Below the pieces are notes generated by a model. The model did no database searches. It saw only the letters and a list, made by a program, of their open reading frames with translations, and had not been told where the DNA came from. Positions 27,366 to 36,773 of a stretch of DNA of 64,000 nt are shown here, piece by piece; positions within the stretch are counted from its first letter, which is position 1, and every line of letters begins with the position of its first letter. Source of the stretch: an uncultured Bacilli bacterium (GTDB lineage Bacteria; Bacillota_I; Bacilli_A; RF39; UBA660); contig CAKPOS010000001.1 in assembly GCA_934176955.1 (NCBI GenBank), positions 62,001 to 126,000 on the forward strand, read 5' to 3'. The position numbers and the translations under genes are program-made.

Positions 27366-28307
27366 TTATTCTATTTTAAAACTAGTTTCATCTAAAAAAA
27401 GATAGTTTTCGTGATATTTCAATTCTCTTACTAAACGAAATAGAGCATCATCTTTGGCTTTGGCCTCTAACATAATATCAACATCTTGATTTTTTTGTTT
27501 TAGAATGTTTAAAAATTGAATAAAAGAATTGGTATCAATATAGTCATTATGGGCTCGGTATTCTCTTTTGTTTTTAGGAGAACTAAAATGTATTTTTGGT
27601 GTCATTCCTTTTTTCTTCCAAGTGAGAAAGATATCGTTTAAGTAAGTGAACAATTCTTTGGATGTGGGATTGCATTGATGATGATGATAGTCTAAGACAA
27701 CTGGAATATTTAACTTTTTAGCTAGAAATAAACAATCTTCTATGTTAAATACTTTATCATCATTTTCTATGGCGATAATTTCTTTTAAATGATTGGGAAG
27801 GTTTTCAAAGGTATGAATAAAACGGGATAAAGAATTAGTTTTACCAAATGCATTACTTCCTATGTGAAGGAGAATAATTTTATCTTGAATATCTAATATT
27901 TTGAGTAATTGGTAATGATATTCTAATATGTTAATTGTTGATGTGATTACTTCTTTTTTTACACTATTTAAGACACAATACTGATTGGGATGGAAATCTA
28001 CTCTTATTTTACTTTTCTGAAGAATTGAAGTTATTTTTTTATAGTAAGGAAGGAATTTTTCTAAATAATCAAAAGAAACATTGGGATGTGTTGCTAAGGG
28101 GATTATATTAGAAGAGATTCGATAAAAATGAATATGATTTTTATCGTTATAGATTAATGTTTGATAAAGAGCTTCTAAATTAGAAATAATAATTCTCTCT
28201 AATTTTTCTTGGTCTTTTTCTTGTACCCATGTAGTATAAGAATAAGGAGTTGAAGTAGATTCCTTTATCGATTTACTTATTGCAACGTAGCCTAATCTTA
28301 TTATCAT
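27366..28307 (-). CDS. uvsE: UV damage endonuclease UvsE/UVDE
   Basis: TIM-barrel endonuclease that nicks 5' of UV photoproducts; in Bacillus it is a spore repair enzyme. 313 residues. Family features: MIIRLGYVAIS at the N-terminus, SSNIIPLATHP, KIRVDFHPNQYCVLNS, ILLHIGSNAFGKTNS, IAIENDDKVFN, VVLDYHHHQCNP, PKIHFSSPKNKREYRAHNDYID, and DIMLEAKAKD, giving the His/Glu/Asp metal ligands. Fits the surrounding spore gene block. Confidence 0.93.
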   Translation of the reverse strand: MIIRLGYVAISKSIKESTSTPYSYTTWVQEKDQEKLERIIISNLEALYQTLIYNDKNHIHFYRISSNIIPLATHPNVSFDYLEKFLPYYKKITSILQKSKIRVDFHPNQYCVLNSVKKEVITSTINILEYHYQLLKILDIQDKIILLHIGSNAFGKTNSLSRFIHTFENLPNHLKEIIAIENDDKVFNIEDCLFLAKKLNIPVVLDYHHHQCNPTSKELFTYLNDIFLTWKKKGMTPKIHFSSPKNKREYRAHNDYIDTNSFIQFLNILKQKNQDVDIMLEAKAKDDALFRLVRELKYHENYLFLDETSFKIE

Positions 28308-28399
28308 TTTTTCTTCACCTATATTTATTATGATAATCTTTTTTTCTCTCTATGCTAAAAATTCGCGTAATTTAATACTACTAATTAAGACTAAAAAAA

Positions 28400-28437
28400 G
28401 CATAGATTTATCTATAATCCTATAGACTAAATCTATA
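28400..28437 (-). terminator. Terminator after the 98-residue gene
   Basis: GTATAGATTT...AAATCTATGC hairpin on - with an inner CTATA/TATAG stem, followed by TTTTTTT. Confidence 0.7.
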
Positions 28438-28729
28438 CTAAAAACTTTATTTTTTTACTCTTACTTTCTTTTTTTTGTTTCAATATTGAATCTAAAGAAC
28501 AATTTATTTTTTCTTTACATTGTGATATTTCATTATTACAAGTATTATTAACAACTTGAACTTGACTAAAATTATCTCTCTTTTTAAAAGCCTTAAATTT
28601 TTTTTGATAAAAACTATTTTTACTTTTTCTAATAATTTTCCCATGTTTTTTAATATCTGCATCCGAATATCCAAACTGCTGTAATCGCTTTATTTCTCTA
28701 ATAACTACTTTTTCATTATCATTCATCAA
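28433..28729 (-). CDS. Hypothetical basic protein, 98 residues
   Basis: Not recognised. Lys-rich throughout; the first 45 residues are helical (IREIKRLQQFGYSDADIKKHGKIIRK) and include a possible HTH-like turn; the middle has three Cys (NTCNNEISQCKEKINC). AGG-type site ahead of the tandem ATGs. Monocistronic with its own terminator. Confidence 0.55.
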   Translation of the reverse strand: MMNDNEKVVIREIKRLQQFGYSDADIKKHGKIIRKSKNSFYQKKFKAFKKRDNFSQVQVVNNTCNNEISQCKEKINCSLDSILKQKKESKSKKIKFLV

Positions 28730-28803
28730 AAAACCTCATTTCTTCATTTCCTTTTATTATATCTTAATTTTTCTTTATTGCAACAAAAAAGAAATACGTC
28801 TTA

Positions 28804-29703
28804 TTATTTCTTTTGGTCTTCTTTAGGAAAATAATCTAATATTAATTTATCAGTGATAAATAGATAATCATAAAAAGTTCTAATTTTTTGGCATAGTTCT
28901 AATTCATTAGTATTAAAATCAATTTTTTGAGGAATGGAGATAAGAGCAGAGAAAAGTATTTTTTCTTCTTTTAACATAGGATAATGCATTTCATAAGTAT
29001 GAAGAAGACTACAAAAATCAAAGATTTGATAATAATTTTGATAAAAATTGACTAAGTCATAGATAGGGATATCTTTTTTACTTTTATTCCAGCTAATTAA
29101 GTAAGGCTTTTGTTCAAGTAAGTAATGTTCTAATTTTAGATTGTTATGAATTTGCGTTATACGAACTCTTTTCTTTTCAGAAATGATTTGATACCATTTA
29201 TCGATTTGATTTTTGGAATAATTTAGCGCTAAAAATAGTTTAGAGATATTTCTAATAAAAAGATAAGAAGCTGGAGACATATACTCTTCTCTTTCGATAA
29301 GTTCTGTAATATCTTGATAATAATTTATTAAATATTCAATTCTATTCTTTGTATTTTCATAAAGTTCTTTGTAAGTATTTTCGTCAATTTCTTTATAAAA
29401 AGTTGTTTTGCTGTGAAGAAGTGTAATTAATTTCATGATATCATTAGCTTTTTCTTCTTGTTGTAAGGGAACATCTTCGATATAACGATAAATATCATAG
29501 TTTTTGGTTTGATAAAGAATTTCTGGGAAATAATCAAAAGATCTAGACTTTAAATATTTATATAAAGGGCCTAGATCATGTTCTTTTTTTTTGATGACAA
29601 ATATTTCTTTCTCAGTTTCTATCATGCGAATATTGTTTTTGATGGTTATTTTTTTTGTGATGATATGATTATTTGTGAATAATTCTCGAATTTCTTTATT
29701 CAT
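28804..29703 (-). CDS. YsxE/CotS-like spore coat pseudokinase
   Basis: 299 residues with an aminoglycoside-phosphotransferase-like (CotS family) layout: N-lobe (FVIKKKEHDLGPLYKYLKSR, YDIYRYIEDVP), then the catalytic-loop position reads QIHNNLKLEHYLL where active kinases have HGDxxxxN, and the DFG-like position reads YLISWNKSKKD. Both catalytic Asp are therefore lost. It overlaps the SpoVID-like gene by 8 bp. In B. subtilis ysxE (CotS family) sits beside spoVID, so position and fold both support a coat-protein role. Confidence 0.75.
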   Translation of the reverse strand: MNKEIRELFTNNHIITKKITIKNNIRMIETEKEIFVIKKKEHDLGPLYKYLKSRSFDYFPEILYQTKNYDIYRYIEDVPLQQEEKANDIMKLITLLHSKTTFYKEIDENTYKELYENTKNRIEYLINYYQDITELIEREEYMSPASYLFIRNISKLFLALNYSKNQIDKWYQIISEKKRVRITQIHNNLKLEHYLLEQKPYLISWNKSKKDIPIYDLVNFYQNYYQIFDFCSLLHTYEMHYPMLKEEKILFSALISIPQKIDFNTNELELCQKIRTFYDYLFITDKLILDYFPKEDQKK

Positions 29704-30448
29704 TTTTATTGGGAATAATTAGTTTAGTACCAGGTTTTATTTCTTCTAAATTGTTATATAAGCTTATGGTTTCTTTGTCAATATGATATTTTTCCATAAT
29801 ACTATCAATCGTATCTTGTTCTTTTACAATATAGACATAATAAGTAATATAAGTATCAGAATTATCAATATTTTCAAATAAATTAAATTCTTGTTTAGTC
29901 ATTTGCTTTTGATGATTATCTTCAAAAATTATAGTATCTTTTGGAGGAGGCATAATCTCAGGAATGATTTTCTCTTCTCTTTCTTCTTTTTCTTGTGGTT
30001 TATTTTCTGGTTCTGGGAAGAAAGAAGTATCTATTTTTTCTTCATCAAGAGAAGGAATTTCAATGGTCATTTCTTCTTTTTCTTTCTCTTCTTCTTTTAG
30101 AGGTAAAACAATTTCTTCTTCTTTCTCTTTTTCTCCTTCGATATAAAGATCGATATTGACTTGGAGAGATTCATTATTGACTACTTCATAATAAAAATTA
30201 TCAATATCAATACTTAAAGTAGAAGGAATATATTTGCTATCTAGTTCAATATCAAAGGGAATCTTGAAGTTAAAATTCTCCCTGTTGATGGAAGCTTCTG
30301 TCATTTTATAATCCCCTGTAATGTGAAATTCTCCGCTGATTTTTTCGCTATTTTTAATGGCAATGCTGTGTTCTAAAGAAATAGAGGTAATTTCACTTAC
30401 TTTGGTTTTAAATAATAAGTCTTTTTTAAATGGTATGATTTGTCTCAT
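29696..30448 (-). CDS. spoVID: SpoVID-like spore coat morphogenetic protein with C-terminal LysM
   Basis: 250 residues. The N-terminal 110 residues are beta-rich (IPFKKDLLFKTKVSEITSISLEH), the middle is a Glu/Lys/Pro-rich low-complexity linker (about 105-185), and the last 50 are a LysM domain (YIVKEQDTIDSIMEKY, ISLYNNLEEIKPGTKLIIP). This N-domain, acidic linker, LysM order is that of SpoVID, which recruits coat proteins to the forespore surface; the protein is shorter than B. subtilis SpoVID (575). AAAGGA before the ATG. Coupled to the YsxE-like gene. Confidence 0.78.
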   Translation of the reverse strand: MRQIIPFKKDLLFKTKVSEITSISLEHSIAIKNSEKISGEFHITGDYKMTEASINRENFNFKIPFDIELDSKYIPSTLSIDIDNFYYEVVNNESLQVNIDLYIEGEKEKEEEIVLPLKEEEKEKEEMTIEIPSLDEEKIDTSFFPEPENKPQEKEEREEKIIPEIMPPPKDTIIFEDNHQKQMTKQEFNLFENIDNSDTYITYYVYIVKEQDTIDSIMEKYHIDKETISLYNNLEEIKPGTKLIIPNKNE

Positions 30449-30485
30449 ATTATCTTTCCTTTCAAGGAATTATATGAGATTTATT

Positions 30486-32573
30486 TTATTTTATACTCTT
30501 TTGATAAGAGATATTTTTAAAACTTTCTAGATATTTTTTTACTTCTTTTTCCAAAGATAGTGGGGACAAAAGGAAAAGATTTTCTCTTGTGTTCATGATA
30601 GCACTCGCCAAAAGAAACTTTTTTTCTTGAAATTCTTTCTTATCACAGGTGTTAAAAAAGGTGCTGTTAAAAAATATTGGAAAGATAACATTAGAATATT
30701 TCTTTTTTAATTGTTCGATTTCTAGACAAGGATATTGATTTTTACCATTAGAAATCTTATTTTTGTTTTGTTGATAAAATACTGAATTTTTGGTTAAATC
30801 GCTTATTTCTTCTTTTTTGGTTAAAGTAATTGCTACAGTATTTTTATCCAGTTGATGAAGAATATCATTTAGTGTTAGCGCTAACATCTCTTTTTCTTTA
30901 AAGCGATACGTATCAGAAAAAAAGATTACTTTAATTTGACATTTTTGTTGAAGAAGAAGTTCATTTAATGTATCAATATTTTCTTTTAAAAACTGTTCTG
31001 TAATATGATTTAATTCTTCAAAAGAAAGATAAGTATCTGGGTATAGTAACCATTTCTTTTGTTGTAAATAACTCTTATATGCTAAATTTAATTTTAATTG
31101 ATGCGTTAAAATGGTATTATAGGGGTTATCTTCAATGATAATAAGATAATTTTTAGGAGGAAGAATATTGGTAATATTAAAAAGAATTGGATAAGTATAC
31201 TTTAATGCCTCTTCTGTTCTTTGATTTAAAGTAAATTCTTCAACATAGTGAGATTTCTCTTTTTCTTTTTGATAAGCCATTAAAATTTTTTCTAACTCTT
31301 CTTTTTGTTGCTTACTATAGTTTTTCATTTCTTTAGGATTTTGGGTAAGAGGGATTAAAACTTTAGAGATAAATTCTGTGACATAGCTATCCATTGTCGT
31401 CATTTTCAAAGTATGATAAATCTTTTTCTCGTCTTGTTTTTCCATCGGATATCTTCTTTTAATTAATTCATAAGTTAATACTTCTAGTGTCTTTTTTCCC
31501 GATTGATATTTTTGGTATAAAGAAATAGAATCTTTTTGATTTGTTGATAATGTAAAATCATTCACTTCTTGATTTAGATAAAAACACTGTAATCCATTTT
31601 CAAGAAGAAATAGATGGGTTTCGGGCGTATAATGATAAGAAATACCATTTAAATAAAGAAAATTCGCAATATCTACTTCTTCTTCTGTGGTTACCTTCTC
31701 GTTTAAAATGGTACGAAGATGTTTTTTTCTTTTGAGAATTTCTTGTAAAGTAAATTCTTTTAGGGTTAAATGACTTTCTAAAAACATTCTTTTATAAAGA
31801 TAAGAATGATAATCGTTAAAAGTATCAAAATCTTTATAGTCTTGATTGAAATAAAGATAAGTTTTAAATTCTTCATAAAACTTTGTAAAAGCGTCTTTGT
31901 CGGGATAAAGAATTTCTAAAAGATATTTTTTAAAAAAATGATATTGAATAGAATACGTAATTTTCTTTTCTCCATTTTTTAATAATTTTTCTTGATATTC
32001 AATTAAAGAAAAGCAAGCAATTGTTAATCCACTTTGAATTAATTTTGTTTGAATTTCTTCTTTACTTTCTTTATCTTTGGTTAAAATGATAAATTCTTTT
32101 TCTTTTCTTTTTTCGAATTGAATAAGAAATTTAATTTTAGCTATAAGAAAAGAAAGGTTATTTTTTTGATGAAAATAAATCATTTTATTTTCATTGCTTA
32201 AAATCATATTTTTTTGATTGTTATCCATAACTTCATTTTCTTTAAAGAAAGATGTATATTCCAGTCTTTTTCTTTTTAAGTATTTTTGATGATGTAATTT
32301 TAATAGTTCTTTTTCTTCTTCTTTAATTTTTTCGATTCTTTGATAAGATGAATTTCCCTGATATAGAAATTGATCTTCCTTTAATTTTTGATAAAGATAT
32401 CGATATTGTTTCATAAAAGATTGATAAGTATGATAACTAATATAAATATCTTTACTTAAAAATCTTGTATATTTATTTAAAAAATTTTCCATATCATAAA
32501 GTACTAAATTGGTATTATGATTATTTTCTATCATTTCTATCCCTACCCTTTTACTTTCTATCTTCTTAATCAT
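30486..32573 (-). CDS. Degenerate UvrD-like superfamily 1 helicase, ATPase motifs lost
   Basis: 695 residues. The order of UvrD/HelD landmarks is recognisable but the residues are gone: after EYTSFFKENEVMDNNQKNMI (cf. FxxxxLDxxQxxAI) the P-loop position reads MIYFHQKNNLSFL with no GxGKT; a SF1 Ia-like strand EFIILTKDKESKEEIQ follows; near the end KFLLASAIMNTRENLFLLSP replaces the motif VI RLLYVAxTRAxxxLxL. The start may be the ATG at 32534, which has AGGG upstream. Just upstream of the spoVID-like gene. Possibly a structural or DNA-binding relic; the assignment is by eye and moderate. Confidence 0.55.
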   Translation of the reverse strand: MIKKIESKRVGIEMIENNHNTNLVLYDMENFLNKYTRFLSKDIYISYHTYQSFMKQYRYLYQKLKEDQFLYQGNSSYQRIEKIKEEEKELLKLHHQKYLKRKRLEYTSFFKENEVMDNNQKNMILSNENKMIYFHQKNNLSFLIAKIKFLIQFEKRKEKEFIILTKDKESKEEIQTKLIQSGLTIACFSLIEYQEKLLKNGEKKITYSIQYHFFKKYLLEILYPDKDAFTKFYEEFKTYLYFNQDYKDFDTFNDYHSYLYKRMFLESHLTLKEFTLQEILKRKKHLRTILNEKVTTEEEVDIANFLYLNGISYHYTPETHLFLLENGLQCFYLNQEVNDFTLSTNQKDSISLYQKYQSGKKTLEVLTYELIKRRYPMEKQDEKKIYHTLKMTTMDSYVTEFISKVLIPLTQNPKEMKNYSKQQKEELEKILMAYQKEKEKSHYVEEFTLNQRTEEALKYTYPILFNITNILPPKNYLIIIEDNPYNTILTHQLKLNLAYKSYLQQKKWLLYPDTYLSFEELNHITEQFLKENIDTLNELLLQQKCQIKVIFFSDTYRFKEKEMLALTLNDILHQLDKNTVAITLTKKEEISDLTKNSVFYQQNKNKISNGKNQYPCLEIEQLKKKYSNVIFPIFFNSTFFNTCDKKEFQEKKFLLASAIMNTRENLFLLSPLSLEKEVKKYLESFKNISYQKSIK

Positions 32574-32610
32574 ACCACAATTTAGAAAAAAAGAAAATAG
32601 GCATTGCTAG

Positions 32611-32639
32611 TTGAAAAATTTAGTATTTTTTGCTATACT
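32611..32639 (+). promoter_or_regulatory. Promoter of the 369-residue surface protein gene
   Basis: TTGAAA (32611-32616), 17 bp, TATACT (32634-32639). Transcription would start near 32646, which rules out a start codon before 32651. The spacer carries one copy of the recurrent A6-TACT motif (reverse strand). Confidence 0.7.
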
Positions 32640-32665
32640 CTAAGTATCTAGTGAGGAGTGAAAGA

Positions 32666-33772
32666 GTGAAAGAGAATTTAAAGAAAATAGATAAAAAAAA
32701 GCTTTATTTAGTAATCGGTTTTTTTGTAGCAATTGTGATTATTTTGTTTGGAGGAGCATTTATTTATAATAAATTTTTCTATAAACGTTCTTATACAGAA
32801 ATTGAAAATATTATGGTAAATGCTTCTAAAAAATATTTAGCTAAAAATAAAGATCGACTTCCTAAAAATTATAATGAAGTGGTTACTTTATCTGATAGTG
32901 ATTTAGTTGGTGCTGAAGAGATGGATACCATTAGTGAATATTTGAAAGATGAAACTGCTACTTGTAGCGGGAATATTACTGTTACTAATATTAATGGACA
33001 GTATCGCTATGTTCCTATCTTGGATTGTGGCACTAAATATAAAACAGTTACTTTTATTGATTATATTAAAAAGATGGTTCCTGTTAAAGAAAGTGGTGTT
33101 GGGTTATATCAATTAAATGATGAACTTGTCTATCGTGGAGATGCGCCTAACAACTATATTAAATTTAGTGGAAAAACTTATCGTATTGTTAAATTTACTG
33201 GAGATAGTGCTGTTATTATTTATACTGAAAAAACTAATAATGTGGCTTGGGATGATCGCTATAACACGGAAAAGAAAATGAAAATGGGAATTAATGATTA
33301 TTCTGTTAGTCGTGTTAAAGATACTGTCGATGCTTTTTATCAAAATGAAAAGGTCATTACTCCTGAGAATAAGTTATTAGTGGTTGCTCACAGTCTGGAA
33401 GTTGGAAAAAGAGCTAGTAAAGATACTGATAAGACTGGTGGACTAGAAAAAAGTGCCATTATCGAAAATCAATTTGTTGGACTACTTCCTTTATATGATT
33501 ATTTGAATGCATCATTAGATAGTAATTGTATAACTTCTGTTAGCGCTGCTTGTATGAATTATAATTATTTATCAAAATATATTTATTCATGGTGGACAAT
33601 GACTGGAACTAACCAAAATACTTATTCTGTTTATGAAATTATTGGATCTAATAGTAGTTCATTAACAAATGCTGCTACAAATGGTTATTACCGTCCAGTA
33701 CTTCACTTATCGAAAGATGCTTTATATGTGTCTGGTGATGGTAGTAGTGAAAATCCTTATATAGTAAAGTAA
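32666..33772 (+). CDS. Membrane-anchored extracellular protein of unknown function
   Basis: The GTG at 32666 is chosen: GAGGAG (32653-32658) lies 7 bp ahead, and earlier codons overlap the promoter. 368 residues. Short basic N-terminus, one membrane helix (about 14-36: LYLVIGFFVAIVIILFGGAFIY), then a large extracytoplasmic domain with four Cys. KKYLAKNKDRLPK resembles the start of pilin-like or surface proteins in related gut Bacilli. C-terminus NGYYRPVLHLSKDALYVSGDGS has a conserved-looking 'YYRPVLHL' signature that often closes such cell-surface proteins. Function unknown. Confidence 0.75.
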   Translation: MKENLKKIDKKKLYLVIGFFVAIVIILFGGAFIYNKFFYKRSYTEIENIMVNASKKYLAKNKDRLPKNYNEVVTLSDSDLVGAEEMDTISEYLKDETATCSGNITVTNINGQYRYVPILDCGTKYKTVTFIDYIKKMVPVKESGVGLYQLNDELVYRGDAPNNYIKFSGKTYRIVKFTGDSAVIIYTEKTNNVAWDDRYNTEKKMKMGINDYSVSRVKDTVDAFYQNEKVITPENKLLVVAHSLEVGKRASKDTDKTGGLEKSAIIENQFVGLLPLYDYLNASLDSNCITSVSAACMNYNYLSKYIYSWWTMTGTNQNTYSVYEIIGSNSSSLTNAATNGYYRPVLHLSKDALYVSGDGSSENPYIVK

Positions 33773-33839
33773 GTAAAAAAATACTTGCTTTTTCTTTTGG
33801 TGAAAAAAATAGAAATTATTCATATAATTTATTGGTGAT

Positions 33840-34589
33840 TTGATGAATACAATTCAACTTGGTTTTCTTTTAACTCTATTAGCTGGGGTTTCTACCATGC
33901 TGGGATTATTTCCTATTTTTTTTAAAGTAACTAACACAAACCAATTAATTGCAGGTAGTCTTGCTTTTGCTAGTGGTGTAATGTTTTGCGTATCTGTTGC
34001 CGATTTACTTCCTGAATCTATTCTTCTGACAAAAAAGTATGTTCCAGATTTCATTACTTTACTTTTGGTATTTTTATTGATGATGATTGGGGTTATTGTC
34101 TCTTCTTTTATTCGAAAGAAAGTCGATCAAGAATGCCATTCTTCTTCGTTATTTAAAGTAGGAATTATTTCGATGATTGCTATTATTTGTCATAATCTTC
34201 CTGAAGGAATGGCTACGTTTATTTCTACAACAAAAAATACTGATTTGGGAATTTCTTTAGCGATAGCTATTGCTTTGCATAATATTCCTGAGGGAATTTC
34301 TATTTCTGTTCCTATTTATTATTCAACAAAGAAAAAAGCAAAAGCATTTCTTTATACTCTTGTTTCTGCTTTATCAGAGCCACTTGGTGCGTTAATTACT
34401 TATTTCTTTCTAATGTCTCTTATCAATAATTTGGTTTTGGGATTATTATTTTCTTTAATTGCGGGAATGATGATTTCTATTTCTTTTTTAGAATTGCTTC
34501 CTTCTTCTTTAGAATATTCTTATCCTAATCTTTCTAAAATTTGTTTTTTAGGAGGAATATTATTTATGTTATTCAAATTTTTCTTTTAA
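33840..34589 (+). CDS. ZIP family metal transporter
   Basis: 249 residues with about eight membrane helices. Two metal-site motifs are visible: HNLPEGMATFI (helix IV) and HNIPEGISISV (helix V), the signature of bacterial ZupT/GufA-type ZIP carriers for zinc or other divalent metals. ATG preceded by GGTGATTTG. It is convergent with the spoVA operon; the 3' ends overlap by 4 bp, so the transcripts are antisense at their ends. Confidence 0.92.
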   Translation: MMNTIQLGFLLTLLAGVSTMLGLFPIFFKVTNTNQLIAGSLAFASGVMFCVSVADLLPESILLTKKYVPDFITLLLVFLLMMIGVIVSSFIRKKVDQECHSSSLFKVGIISMIAIICHNLPEGMATFISTTKNTDLGISLAIAIALHNIPEGISISVPIYYSTKKKAKAFLYTLVSALSEPLGALITYFFLMSLINNLVLGLLFSLIAGMMISISFLELLPSSLEYSYPNLSKICFLGGILFMLFKFFF

Positions 34590-34936
34590 TGTTTGGGTTT
34601 TAAGATTAGACATAAAATAAAAGCAGAAACTAAAGCAATACTAATTCCAGCACTAGTTAAGTTAAAAATTCCAAAAGCTAGACCTAATGGGCCAATTTTT
34701 CCTACGGTATCCATTGCTCCATGAATGAGTAAATGTCCAAAAGAAGTAATAGGAATAATTGCTCCTGCCCCACAATATAAAACAAATTTGTCATAAATGC
34801 CAAAAATATCTAAGAAAGCTCCAATTACAACAAATAAAGAAGTAATATGTCCTGGAGTAAGTTTTGTATTATCTAATATGAGTTGTGAAATGAAACAAAC
34901 TGTTCCACAAAAGAGAAAAGAATTTAAATAAATCAT
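34586..34936 (-). CDS. spoVAE: Stage V sporulation protein AE
   Basis: 116-residue membrane protein with three or four helices. SpoVAE belongs to the inner-membrane complex that moves dipicolinic acid into and out of the spore core. TPGHITSLFVVIGAFLDIFG, GAGAIIPITSFGHLLIHGAM match the SpoVAE/SpoVAC internal homology. Its ATG overlaps the spoVAD stop (ATGA). Last gene of the operon. Confidence 0.93.
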   Translation of the reverse strand: MIYLNSFLFCGTVCFISQLILDNTKLTPGHITSLFVVIGAFLDIFGIYDKFVLYCGAGAIIPITSFGHLLIHGAMDTVGKIGPLGLAFGIFNLTSAGISIALVSAFILCLILKPKH

Positions 34937-35928
34937 TCTTCTACCTCCAAACCTATTGCATGAGCAATTGCAGGAAGAGATTCTTTTTGAAAATACATTG
35001 TTGGAGAAAATAAAGCTCCTGTGGGTACGATTAAGACCCGTTTTAGCTTCTTTTCTTTTAATTCGTGATAGATATAGCTAAAATTAACTAAAGCACTGCA
35101 TGCAGGTCCTGAACCACCTGCTAAAACAGGCTGTTTTTTGACATCATAAAGCATAGTGCCACAATCATTATATTGCTTAGAAATATCTAGATGATAAACT
35201 TTTTTTAAATAGTCAACAAGAATCTCTTTCCCATATTTTCCTAAATCACCAGTTAAAATTAAGTCATAGTAATCTGGTGTTCTTTTTAACTTTGTTAAAT
35301 GTTCATAAATAGTTTCAGCAGCGGCTGGTGCCATTACTGCTCCCATATGGTTCACATCTTTCGTTCCTTTATCCATCACTTTTCCTATAGTAGATGACTC
35401 TATTTTGACTTTTGTTTTTTCATTGGTTAAAAGAATAGCAGCTCCTCCTGTTGCAGTAAAAGTTGCTGTTGCTGGTTTAGGGGTTCCATATTCCGTAGGA
35501 TTTCGATATTGCTTTTCTGCAGCAGTATTATGACTTACTGTTGAAACAATACAATTTTTAGTTTTTTTTCCCTCAATAAAATTAGCAGCAATAATCATTC
35601 CTTCACTACTCGATGCACATGCGTTATAAATTCCTAGAAAAGGAATATTGAATTCTCTTATTGCATAGCTACTAGAAACAATTTGATTACTTAAATCTCC
35701 TGAAATAATTAAATCAATTTCAGATTCTTTTTTTCTTGATTTTCTTAATAATGTTGTAATGGTATCTTTTAATAATTTAATTTCTGCTTTTTCCCAACTT
35801 TTTTCCCCAAAATATAAATCTTTAGTATAAATTTTATCAAAGTATTTTTTTAAAGGTCCATTGGCTTCGTAAATTCCTGCATAAGTAGAAGTTTCTTTAA
35901 TAAAAACATTTTTATAAGTTGTTGTCAT
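34933..35928 (-). CDS. spoVAD: Stage V sporulation protein AD (DPA-binding, thiolase fold)
   Basis: 331 residues. Cytoplasmic-face component that binds dipicolinic acid. Thiolase-like features: LIISGDLSNQIVSSSYAIRE, GIYNACASSSEGMIIAANFI, TATGGAAILLT, HMGAVMAPAAAETI, ILTGDLGKYG, YNDCGTMLYD and GGSGPACSALVNFSYI. Ends in TGA overlapping spoVAE. Sits 1 bp after spoVAC, within one operon. Confidence 0.96.
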   Translation of the reverse strand: MTTTYKNVFIKETSTYAGIYEANGPLKKYFDKIYTKDLYFGEKSWEKAEIKLLKDTITTLLRKSRKKESEIDLIISGDLSNQIVSSSYAIREFNIPFLGIYNACASSSEGMIIAANFIEGKKTKNCIVSTVSHNTAAEKQYRNPTEYGTPKPATATFTATGGAAILLTNEKTKVKIESSTIGKVMDKGTKDVNHMGAVMAPAAAETIYEHLTKLKRTPDYYDLILTGDLGKYGKEILVDYLKKVYHLDISKQYNDCGTMLYDVKKQPVLAGGSGPACSALVNFSYIYHELKEKKLKRVLIVPTGALFSPTMYFQKESLPAIAHAIGLEVEE

Positions 35929-35929
35929 C

Positions 35930-36427
35930 TTATCCTCCCATGATTAATAATCTTAGTATTCCAAATAAATAAACAGCAACCACTCCATATAAAATTACTG
36001 TTCCTGCTAATTTAAAAATATTTGCTCCTATTCCTAATACTAATCCTTCTGTTTTATATTCTAAGGCTGCTGAAGTAATAGAATGGGCAAACCCTGTAAT
36101 AGGAATAATTAAAGCACTCTTTACTTTAGTAACCAGAATATCAAATACTCCTAGAGCTGTTAAAATAGAAGCAATAACAATAAGAGTTAAGATAACTAAT
36201 ACTCCTGATTCTTTCCTAGGCAAATGAAGAAGAAACATATAAATTTCTAAAAGAAATTCACTAAATAGTCCTAATAGCCCTCCAACAACAAAAGCAATTA
36301 GTCCATTTTGAATAACTTTAGGTTTAGGCGTATATTTTTTGATAAATTCTTGATATTCTTGATTTTTCATATTTTCACCATTTATAATATGTATCTCTTC
36401 TTCTTTTTTTATACCAAAATAAAACAA
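35930..36427 (-). CDS. spoVAC: Stage V sporulation protein AC
   Basis: Membrane protein of the DPA channel (mechanosensitive in Bacillus). 165 residues as read; a start at Met20 (NGENMKNQEYQEFIKKY, near 36370, with GGTGAA before it) gives about 146, closer to the family. Features: YTPKPKVIQNGLIAFVVGGL, GVFDILVTKVKSALIIPITGFAHSITSAALEYKTEG, five or so membrane helices. Preceded by a small XRE gene and sigF. Confidence 0.94.
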   Translation of the reverse strand: MFYFGIKKEEEIHIINGENMKNQEYQEFIKKYTPKPKVIQNGLIAFVVGGLLGLFSEFLLEIYMFLLHLPRKESGVLVILTLIVIASILTALGVFDILVTKVKSALIIPITGFAHSITSAALEYKTEGLVLGIGANIFKLAGTVILYGVVAVYLFGILRLLIMGG

Positions 36428-36433
36428 TGAAGT

Positions 36434-36688
36434 TTACTTTTCTTCATTGTCTATTCCTTTTACTAATGTTTCTAGATTAATGCCTAAAACGTTTGCAATT
36501 TGGACTAAAGTATCTACTGAAAAATACTTCTTTCCATTGGGAGCTTCGATTCTTCTTATGAACTCATGTGAGTAATGTGCTCTATCAGCAAGTTCAGCTT
36601 GTGTAATCTTTGCTTCCTTACGATATCTTTTGATATTTGCTGCAATAATTTCATAAACATCTTCATTTCTTCTATGCGTTGTCCCCAT
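36434..36688 (-). CDS. XRE-family HTH regulator, 84 residues
   Basis: A single HTH domain: IIAANIKRYRKEAKITQAELADRAHYSHEFIRRIEAPNGKKYFS, then QIANVLGINLETLVKGI. Lies between sigF and spoVAC, where Bacillus has spoVAA/AB, on the same strand; 6 bp before spoVAC, so probably co-transcribed. It may regulate the spoVA operon; inference from position only. Confidence 0.85.
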   Translation of the reverse strand: MGTTHRRNEDVYEIIAANIKRYRKEAKITQAELADRAHYSHEFIRRIEAPNGKKYFSVDTLVQIANVLGINLETLVKGIDNEEK

Positions 36689-36773
36689 TTGTTCATCACC
36701 TAATTTTTATTTTCTCACAAAATCAAGTTTTTTTATGTAACCAATTCGGTTACATTTTTACCATATCCTTATT

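Noticed and set aside
29891..30146. ORFs on + opposite the SpoVID-like linker
   Set aside because: Low-complexity shadow of the Glu/Lys-rich linker.
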